DNA from: Hominiventricola aquisgranensis
GTDB lineage: Bacteria; Bacillota; Clostridia; Lachnospirales; Lachnospiraceae
Assembly (NCBI RefSeq): GCF_040096225.1
Contig: NZ_JBBMFC010000010.1
Coordinates: 1 to 64,000 of the forward strand
Direction of reading: 5' to 3'
DNA: 64,000 nucleotides
The notes beneath the pieces were generated by a model. That model saw nothing but the letters and a program-made list of their open reading frames with translations. It ran no database searches and was not told the origin of the DNA. The position numbers and the translations under genes were made by a program. Positions 59,801 through 64,000 of the stretch are shown piece by piece. Each line of letters opens with the position of its first letter. Within the stretch, counting starts at the first letter, position 1.

Positions 59801-62591
59801 TGAAGATCAGGAACGTAGACAGGACTTGGTGGCGAAATATAACAAGCTCTTTAATTCTACCAGACCAAGAGAATATGACGGTTCCCATTTGAAATTCCCT
59901 GGCATGACACCGGACATCGACCTTAGACCGCACCAGTTAAATGCGGTGGCACACCAGCTTTACGGGGACAATACCCTGCTTGCTCATTGTGTGGGAGCAG
60001 GAAAGACTTTTGAAATGATTGCTGCAGCAATGGAAAGCAAGCGGTTAGGGTTATGCCAAAAGAGCCTGTTCGTTGTTCCCAATCATTTGACGGAACAGTG
60101 GGCGAGTGACTTTTTGCGGTTATATCCCGGAGCAAATATTTTAGCGGCAACGAAGAAAGATTTTGAGCCAGCCAACCGGAAGAAATTCTGTTCCAGAATC
60201 GCCACCGGAGATTATGATGCTGTCATTATCGGGCATAGCCAGTTTGAAAAAATCCCGTTGTCGCAGGAAAGACAGATAGGCATTATCGAAAGACAGATTG
60301 ATGAGATTGAGCTTGCCATAGAGCAGGCGAAAGCAGATAACGGGGAGCGTTACACCATTAAGCAGATGGAAAAGTCCAGAAAATCCCTTATGACAAGACT
60401 GGAAAAACTCAACGATACTTCCCGGAAAGATAATGTTGTAACCTTTGAGCAGTTAGGTGTGGACAGGCTGTTTGTAGATGAAAGTCACAATTATAAGAAC
60501 CTTTTTCTATACACGAAAATGCGGAATGTGGCGGGCATTGCACAGACGGAAGCACAGAAGTCCTCCGATATGTTTGCTAAGTGCCAGTACCTTGATGAGC
60601 TGACTGGCGGAAAGGGCATTACGTTTGCTACGGGTACGCCGATCAGCAACAGTATGACGGAGCTTTACACCAATATGCGGTATCTTCAGTATGGTACGCT
60701 TCAGAAGATGGGATTAGGGCATTTTGACAGTTGGGCAGCTTCTTTTGGAGAAACACAGACCGCCATTGAGCTGGCACCGGAGGGAACAGGATACCGGGCA
60801 AAGACAAGATTTGCAAAATTCTTCAATCTGCCGGAGCTGATTGCACTTTTCAAGGAGAGTGCGGATATCCAGACACCGGATATGTTAAAGCTGCCTGTGC
60901 CGGAAGCAGAATATGAGAACGTGGTGCTGAAACCCAGCGAATATCAGAAAGAGATGGTAACATCGCTGGCAGATCGGGCGGAGGCAGTGCGTAACAGACT
61001 GGTAGAGCCGCATCAGGATAATATGCTCAAGATTACCAACGATGGAAGAAAACTGGCACTCGACCAGCGTCTGATCAACGATATGCTCCCCGATGAGGAA
61101 CATTCCAAAGCAAAAACCTGTGTGGATAAGGCATTTGAGATTTGGGAAGATACCAAAGGGGAGAAATCAGCACAGCTTATTTTCTGTGATTTATCGACAC
61201 CGAAAGGAGATGGTACATTTAATGTCTATGAGGATATAAGAAATAAACTGATGGAAAAAGGTGTTCCCGCAGAAGAAATCGCCTTTATACATCAGGCAAA
61301 TACGGAGCTTAGGAAAGCGGAGCTGTTCAGTAAGGTAAGAAGCGGACAGGTTCGTTTTTTATTGGGTTCTACTGCAAAAATGGGAGCCGGGACAAACGTG
61401 CAGGACAGACTGATTGCTCTGCACCACCTCGATGTACCGTGGCGTCCGTCTGATATTGAACAGCAGGAGGGGCGTATTTTGCGGCAGGGCAACAGGAATC
61501 CAAAGGTTAAGATTTTCCGGTATGTGACAGAGGGAACATTTGACAGCTACTCATGGCAGCTTATCGAGAATAAGCAGAAATTTATCGGTCAGATTATGAC
61601 AAGCAAATCTCCGGTGCGAAGTTGTGAGGATGTGGACGAAGCAGCACTTTCTTATGCAGAGGTTAAGGCTCTGGCAACGGGGAATCCCTATATAAAAGAA
61701 AAGATGGATTTGGATATTCAGGTCAGCAAGCTGAAACTGATGAAAGCCAACCACACCAGTCAGAAATACCGTCTGGAGGACAACATTGCAAAGCATTATC
61801 CACAGCAGATAACCATTCTGAAGGAGCGTATCAGTGGCTTGCAGGCAGATATTCAGACTGCAAAAACCAATCTCCCAGCAGATAAGGAGTTTTTCTCTAT
61901 GAGGGTCGGGAATAAGGTCTATACGGATAAAAAAGAAGCCGGAACTGCACTTGTGGAGATGTGCAAAGAAATCAAGAGCGTTAATGCTCCGGCAGTCATT
62001 GGAGAGTATGCAGGCTTTAAAATGGCGGTGTCCTTTGATTCCTTTAACCATAAATTCGTTATGAACATCAAAGGACAGCTCAGTCATAATCTGGAGATTG
62101 GTGTTGACCCGCTGGGTAACATTTCCCGTATCAACCATGCGTTGGAAGCCATGACAAAGGAACTGGCAGAAGCATCCACAAAGCTGGAGAATGTGGAGCG
62201 TCAGCTTGAAACAGCGAAGGTAGAGGTTACAAAGCCATTTGCACAGGAAGCAGAGCTTTCAGAGAAGTTAGACCGCCTTTCTGCCTTAAATGCCCTGCTC
62301 AATATGGACGAAAAGGGAGATGACGGAATAGGTATGGAAGATGATAAATCGGAACTGGGTACTGAGCAGGTGGCAGATACCAGAAAACCGTATCCCATAG
62401 AAAATACCCGACATAATTATGCTGTGGAGAATGGAAATCCGCAGGGAATGAGGCTCACAGCAGCGATGGCGGATAAGCCGGCACAGAGGGTATCCTTGAA
62501 AGAAAAGCTTGAGACTATGAAAGTAAAGGCTGCGGGGAATAATATAGAAAATTCCGTGCAAAGAGATAAGGGGAAGGAGGAGTATTTGTAA
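53892..62591 (+). CDS. Giant SNF2-type helicase / N6-methylase-like ICE protein
   Basis: About 2,899 residues from ATG 53,892 (TGGAGG upstream; ATG 53,886 is too close). The N-terminus (GQEWTRYLTTAARLYKYPFN ... EQILIFAQRP) is the ArdC/LtrC-like ssDNA-binding module common in such proteins. A Glu/Gly/Ser-rich linker (about 280-450) overlaps tnpV in another frame. The methylase-like core has EPAMGIGNFFGML (SAM motif I, near 1,370) and GNVPFGQY (motif IV, near 1,430; Asn-Val instead of Asn-Pro). The SNF2 helicase has CVGAGKTFEMIAAAM (near 2,035), DESHNYKN and TGTPISNSMTE, then QQEGRILRQGNRN (motif VI). It may protect or process incoming DNA. Confidence 0.9.
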   Translation: MVTKYQMISYLAEDTAKEIAKNGQEWTRYLTTAARLYKYPFNEQILIFAQRPDATACASLELWNEKMNCWVNRGAKGIALLDTENSYTRLKYVFDVSDVHKARRIGRDPNLWELREEHKETVLAQLEKTYGETDKNSSFEQRIMEISNRIALDYYEELLPEIEYVKEGSFLEELDELNVGVRLRDTLSSSIAYTILSRCGADMELWKDEQGFEYISDFNTMKTLSVVGTATTDMCKPLLMEIGRTIGAYDRQIARRKAQEKANAGRTQTSLENTEKVLANEADTDYNALKRESEKELQNNQEIEIQSKKEDAAHETDIRKERGLSDSEPDSERGTGGNADEVRYDAEELLTGTPERDLSGHDTGGRAESTLSGDTGAGRAENGSPERTDGESRGSERGTESSRSDEVGSEDEQHQTFSGGDRADGTDLQLENDIQEEEIPEPDSGEHSLSGSFFPKLSETEQGEDLQRGILCSDEFLKHKRPEIAGYFQIEQDAKIQADYLRNSFRMEEYTEFNIGEMRGGYRADEDGITLWKGNYLTREAESRLSWEEARFLVNSYMEDGVYLLPGETAERIETAGMYQQLDLFSMFTEQAGNLAMKQAETVTPIRSETKIPPEQIADILRSGGGRDNSRKRIYTKYQQGKTPEEMAAFLQKEYGTTGKGFEFDGKQLAVWFNEDGMRVGYGTSTERPVLQMNWQEVEAKIRSQVVNGTYMGANEAYLTDEAERDRIAGHLFFFFRDGMGELPEELGLKAGNYPEAHARMIEYLSTKEGVELVASHMDQALHQLETGEKKLRFRSVMPKEELREELDNLLIEKQIFPTADHVEIKREDFITQDEIDHNLGRGSGYSHGSFRIYDYFQEKHDSKEAAEFLKKEYGIGGGSHALAGADHSWQDHNFKGIELKKGNICEPYAKVLLSWKVVEKRIRKLVAEDKYLSPAGKEAYARYKEEEAQKALEKAQAVIERKTKVACKEAIERTISEKFDGYRLPKDTPDEVIRKYGSERVSYVLANTVMHLTHDGRFSPDNKAWAKEIEPYAKYENRDLIVSSHPAVLNGFINQTRRYMEQEKEIAAQQITIDGQLCLKIDEWKSEENNYVLGNSMQDNAFFYVLINENVHFEYDYKPSREEIENDYLNLIAMEDIDRHEAEVFSRIEGTEDVAETESRFSVEETSDAFEPGQDFAVWDHGREDYYIKEDGTIPTFETKEEAEHYLQSMEPDTSGHDVQKSVEEPAIEKPVKQPAPKIDKSNAVNFHITDDALGAGSAKEKFRRNIEAIRTLEKVESENRIATRSEQQILSQYVGWGGLADAFDESKSAWAGEYQQLKELLSSQEYASARESTLNAHYTSPAIIRSIYDTLDRMGFEKGNVLEPAMGIGNFFGMLPEKMQESRLYGVELDGITGRIARQLYPKADIKISGFEKTDYPNDFFDVAVGNVPFGQYKVADKQYDKNNFLIHDYFFAKTLDKVRPGGVVAFVTSKGTMDKKSPEVRKYLAQRAELMGAVRLPNTAFKENAGTEVTSDILFFKKRDRVMDIEPDWVHLSEDANGIAMNTYFAEHPEMIVGKMEMVSGPYGMESTCQPDATRPFAEQLMDAVSRIDGEIEAVETDELADELADATIPADPDVKNYSYTLVEDKVYYRENSIMKPVDMSESMQERIKGMVGIRNCTQELINLQLEEYPDTVIKEKQKELNTLYDTFSRKYGLINSQTNKRAFNQDSSYCLLCSLEKLDDEGNFKGKADMFTKRTIKKAEVVTSVDTATEALAVSLSEKAKVDLSYMAELTGKEIDTIKEELTGIIFQNPVTDRWEAADEYLSGNVRDKLQTAKIYAENHPEYNINVQALTKVQPTELDASEIEVRIGATWVEPKYIEDFMRDVFETPQHLFNRNTMGIQYSDVTGQWNVKGKSADYGNSLVNMTYGTNRRNAYQILEDSLNLKDSRVYDTVIEDGKETRVLNKKETMIASQKQEAVREAFKNWVFEDQERRQDLVAKYNKLFNSTRPREYDGSHLKFPGMTPDIDLRPHQLNAVAHQLYGDNTLLAHCVGAGKTFEMIAAAMESKRLGLCQKSLFVVPNHLTEQWASDFLRLYPGANILAATKKDFEPANRKKFCSRIATGDYDAVIIGHSQFEKIPLSQERQIGIIERQIDEIELAIEQAKADNGERYTIKQMEKSRKSLMTRLEKLNDTSRKDNVVTFEQLGVDRLFVDESHNYKNLFLYTKMRNVAGIAQTEAQKSSDMFAKCQYLDELTGGKGITFATGTPISNSMTELYTNMRYLQYGTLQKMGLGHFDSWAASFGETQTAIELAPEGTGYRAKTRFAKFFNLPELIALFKESADIQTPDMLKLPVPEAEYENVVLKPSEYQKEMVTSLADRAEAVRNRLVEPHQDNMLKITNDGRKLALDQRLINDMLPDEEHSKAKTCVDKAFEIWEDTKGEKSAQLIFCDLSTPKGDGTFNVYEDIRNKLMEKGVPAEEIAFIHQANTELRKAELFSKVRSGQVRFLLGSTAKMGAGTNVQDRLIALHHLDVPWRPSDIEQQEGRILRQGNRNPKVKIFRYVTEGTFDSYSWQLIENKQKFIGQIMTSKSPVRSCEDVDEAALSYAEVKALATGNPYIKEKMDLDIQVSKLKLMKANHTSQKYRLEDNIAKHYPQQITILKERISGLQADIQTAKTNLPADKEFFSMRVGNKVYTDKKEAGTALVEMCKEIKSVNAPAVIGEYAGFKMAVSFDSFNHKFVMNIKGQLSHNLEIGVDPLGNISRINHALEAMTKELAEASTKLENVERQLETAKVEVTKPFAQEAELSEKLDRLSALNALLNMDEKGDDGIGMEDDKSELGTEQVADTRKPYPIENTRHNYAVENGNPQGMRLTAAMADKPAQRVSLKEKLETMKVKAAGNNIENSVQRDKGKEEYL
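54832..55182 (+). CDS. tnpV: TnpV-like protein encoded inside the helicase gene in another frame
   Basis: 116 residues from ATG 54,832, with AAAAAGGAGG at 54,813-54,822 (9-base spacing). The frame is +1 relative to the helicase gene. The product reads KLTYEKNGDYLIPNLT ... YGMMRKNFLQEHRKGIYQGM ... MKWVAKMNNIRHSAEEIVL ... ELIYS, the full TnpV pattern (PF14198). In the host frame this stretch is a low-complexity acidic linker, so both products are plausible. This is dual coding, unless the linker is the by-product of a tnpV gene captured in frame. Confidence 0.75.
   Translation: MKLTYEKNGDYLIPNLTANEEPEGTLTKYGMMRKNFLQEHRKGIYQGMILAGELKAHCLEIQEQAEQRMEALSEQMAKAEGVNEELKAADQMKWVAKMNNIRHSAEEIVLTELIYS
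57539..57553. repeat. ICE palindrome copy 7, TGGACACGATGTCCA
   Basis: Exact copy inside the giant helicase gene, read in frame as part of TSGHDVQKS, the same frame as at 46,915 but different from copy 1. Confidence 0.65.
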
Positions 62592-62757
62592 TTATTATAT
62601 TTCTTTTTATGCAAATATGAAATATAATATTAGTTCAAGGGAAATATAGTGATAGAGCGATTTGGAAAAAGCTAAAGAGAAATGGAGACAACGTAATACA
62701 TAAAAATGGAAATTGAATTTGTCAGACACTGTCTGACAAATTCGGAAAGGATATATT
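62592..62757 (+). promoter_or_regulatory. Gap before the DUF1016 gene with a perfect palindrome
   Basis: An AT-rich gap. GAATTTGTCAGACA (62,715-62,728) and TGTCTGACAAATTC (62,730-62,743) form 14-bp arms about a single C; the ribosome binding site GGAAAGGA follows immediately. It can act as an operator or as an RNA hairpin masking translation. A related palindrome lies inside the gene. Confidence 0.65.
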
Positions 62758-63786
62758 ATGAATGATTTAGAGCAGACAAATATGCTTCAGCCATTGGTGG
62801 ATGAGATTGAAACAGCAGTTTCAAATGCCAAAAAAGAGATAGCTGAAAAAGTAAACAGTGTAATTACAGAGACGTATTGGAAAATCGGAAAATATATTGT
62901 TGAGTTTGAGCAGGATGGAAATGTTAAAGCAGCATACGGTTCAAAATTATTAACAACACTCTCGCATCAATTAACTTTGCGATTGGGACGAGGATACAGC
63001 CGCCCAAACCTCAACAATATGCGGAAGTTTTATCTTTGTTATGAGAATTGTCAGACGGTGTCTGACAAATTGACATGGTCGCATATTTGTGAGCTGATAA
63101 AGATTGATGATGAATTAGAAAGAAGTTTTTACGAAAAAGAATGTTATAAGGAAAAGTGGGATGTAAGAACACTCAGGCGACAGATGGATTCCGCTTTGTT
63201 TCTTAGATTAGCTACAAGCAGAGATAAAGAAGGAATTCTGGCACTTGCCAGAGAGGGAATTACTTATGACAAGCCAGAGGATGTTATCAAGGATACTTAC
63301 ACATTAGAATTTTTGGGACTTCCGGAGAAAGAGCGTTATAGTGAGGAAGACTTGGAGCAGAAAATAATAGATAATCTCCAAAAATTCTTGTTGGAATTAG
63401 GAAAAGGATTTACCTTTGTGGGCAGGCAGTATCCCTTAACTGTAAACAATATTCATTACCATGTGGACTTGGTATTTTACCACAGAATTTTGAAATGCTT
63501 TGTGCTGATTGATTTAAAGAAAAATTCCGTCCAGCATATAGACATCGGTCAGATGAATATGTATATGGGGTATTTCGCAAAAGAAGAAAATATGGCAGAT
63601 GATAACCCACCGATTGGCATTATCCTGAGTCATAACAAAGATGAACTGCTTGTAGAATATGCAACTTACGGTATGGACAGCAATTTATTTGTTTCAAAAT
63701 ATGAATTGTATCTGCCAAATCGCAATGAACTCCAAAAATTAGTGAACAATATTTTAGAGAAGGATACAGAAAAGAAAGAAGAGTAA
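62758..63786 (+). CDS. DUF1016 / YhcG-type PD-(D/E)XK nuclease
   Basis: 342 residues. The N-terminal DUF1016_N domain (ITETYWKIGKYIVEFEQDG, GYSRPNLNNMRKFY, KLTWSHICELIKID) is followed by the nuclease domain in which NIHYHVDLVFYHRILKCFV and VLIDLKKN supply the PD-(D/E)XK acid and lysine residues (D...DLK). Such proteins are common cargo next to restriction systems and in mobile elements; a role in DNA processing or defence is unproven. Inserted between the helicase and ArdC-like genes as a unit with its own palindrome and terminator. Confidence 0.85.
   Translation: MNDLEQTNMLQPLVDEIETAVSNAKKEIAEKVNSVITETYWKIGKYIVEFEQDGNVKAAYGSKLLTTLSHQLTLRLGRGYSRPNLNNMRKFYLCYENCQTVSDKLTWSHICELIKIDDELERSFYEKECYKEKWDVRTLRRQMDSALFLRLATSRDKEGILALAREGITYDKPEDVIKDTYTLEFLGLPEKERYSEEDLEQKIIDNLQKFLLELGKGFTFVGRQYPLTVNNIHYHVDLVFYHRILKCFVLIDLKKNSVQHIDIGQMNMYMGYFAKEENMADDNPPIGIILSHNKDELLVEYATYGMDSNLFVSKYELYLPNRNELQKLVNNILEKDTEKKEE
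63048..63068. repeat. Second TTGTCAGAC palindrome inside the DUF1016 gene
   Basis: TTGTCAGAC and GTCTGACAA arms surround a short GGT centre. It encodes a family-conserved QTVSDKL stretch, so protein constraint may explain it; the likeness to the upstream 62,715 palindrome is nonetheless striking. Confidence 0.5.
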
Positions 63787-63830
63787 TAAAAAAGCAATCT
63801 AAAAAAGATGCAAATTGAATAGGCATATCG

Positions 63831-63861
63831 AAAAAGACAATCAGAGATGGTTGTCTTTTTT
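63831..63861 (+). terminator. Intrinsic terminator after the DUF1016 gene
   Basis: AAAAAGACAA and TTGTCTTTTTT pair around a 10-base loop, giving a T-run on the plus strand. Confidence 0.8.
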
Positions 63862-63890
63862 GCGTGGAAAAAAGAAAGGACAATCGAATT

Positions 63891-64000
63891 ATGGAAGATA
63901 AAAATACCGTTTACATGAGTGAAAAGCAAAAAGTCAAAGAGATTACGGATAAGCTGGAAGCTGGTTTGAAAGAGCTTTTTGAGAGTGAAAAATATAAAAG
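63891..64000 (+). CDS. ArdC/LtrC-like protein, N-terminus only (runs off window)
   Basis: The ATG at 63,891, with GAAAGGA upstream, opens a frame with no stop in the 36 codons seen. KEITDKLEAGLKELFESEKY resembles the start of ArdC N-terminal (PF08401/LtrC-like) proteins that follow the SNF2 gene in ICEs. Those bind single-stranded DNA and protect incoming strands. Only the first helix is visible, so confidence is moderate. Confidence 0.6.
   Translation, partial: MEDKNTVYMSEKQKVKEITDKLEAGLKELFESEKYK

Larger units (their letters stand above)
22300..64000 (+). mobile_element. Tn1549/CTn-type integrative conjugative element (right end off window)
   Basis: Gene order DUF6075, DUF3970, ParA, ParB, RepA, DUF6050, accessory genes, PcfB, VirD4, Maff2, VirB6, PrgI, VirB4, M23-NlpC/P60, DUF4315, DUF4366, TopB, SNF2 helicase matches Clostridia ICEs of the Tn1549/CTn type. 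Seven exact copies of one 15-bp palindrome run through it. It is interrupted by a second mobile element at 31,754-42,945. Relaxase and integrase genes are not seen and are expected to the right. Confidence 0.85.

Noticed and set aside
61551..62138. 195-codon minus-strand frame
   Set aside because: Antisense shadow of the giant helicase gene; no ribosome binding site and no recognisable domain.
1..64000. tRNA or rRNA genes
   Set aside because: No cloverleaf-like sequences or rRNA segments were recognised by reading; a covariance-model scan was not possible here.

Overview
The window looks like a chromosomal stretch of a gut Clostridia bacterium (Lachnospiraceae-like; inferred from protein families and the methionyl-tRNA synthetase fragment) made almost entirely of mobile DNA. 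Three elements can be separated. (1) Positions 1 to about 21,700, all genes on the minus strand: the right part of a conjugative element that combines a type IV secretion system (VirB2-, VirB6-, VirB4- and VirD4-like proteins and a C39-like peptidase) with a Tad/Flp-type pilus block (CpaB, prepilin peptidase, two TadE-like proteins, a large secreted protein). A two-gene AbiL/RloAB-like defence cassette with its own promoter sits between the blocks. (2) About 22,300 to the right edge, mostly plus strand: a Tn1549/CTn-type ICE with ParA/ParB, RepA, PcfB, VirD4, VirB6, PrgI, VirB4, an M23+NlpC/P60 hydrolase, DUF4315, DUF4366, topoisomerase III and a 2.9-thousand-residue SNF2-helicase/methylase protein, then a DUF1016 nuclease and the start of an ArdC-like gene. 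(3) Nested in that ICE at 31,754-42,945: an 11.2 kb mobilizable element with a large serine recombinase, carrying tet(W), which splits the ICE's Maff2 pilin-like gene.

Between the two large elements lies only the 3' part of metG (C-terminal tRNA-binding domain), so the host gene is cut. Tandem short repeats lie on both sides of the fragment (CTACAACTTTT x3 and TTGACATCAAA x2), as is common near tyrosine-recombinase attachment sites. No tyrosine integrase is visible in the window.

The main non-genic signals are: (a) a conserved element of about 90 bp, present twice in element 1, with paired TTGGCA repeats 22 bp apart, each copy followed by intrinsic terminators and then by the first gene of the pilus block or of the T4SS block; (b) a palindrome, TGGACACGATGTCCA, found seven times plus one degenerate copy across element 2 only, in intergenic and coding DNA and in two reading frames, a candidate centromere (parS) for the encoded ParA/ParB; (c) a complete tnpV-like gene with its own ribosome binding site lying in another frame inside the giant helicase gene; (d) a 12-bp stem between the Shine-Dalgarno and the start codon of the PrgI gene.

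Functionally, element 1 encodes mating-pore and pilus assembly genes that appear co-regulated. Element 2 encodes a full Gram-positive conjugation machine plus maintenance genes. The nested element supplies its own MobC, relaxase and replication genes and probably uses the ICE machinery in trans, bringing tetracycline resistance, while its present position disrupts a conserved transfer gene of its host ICE.
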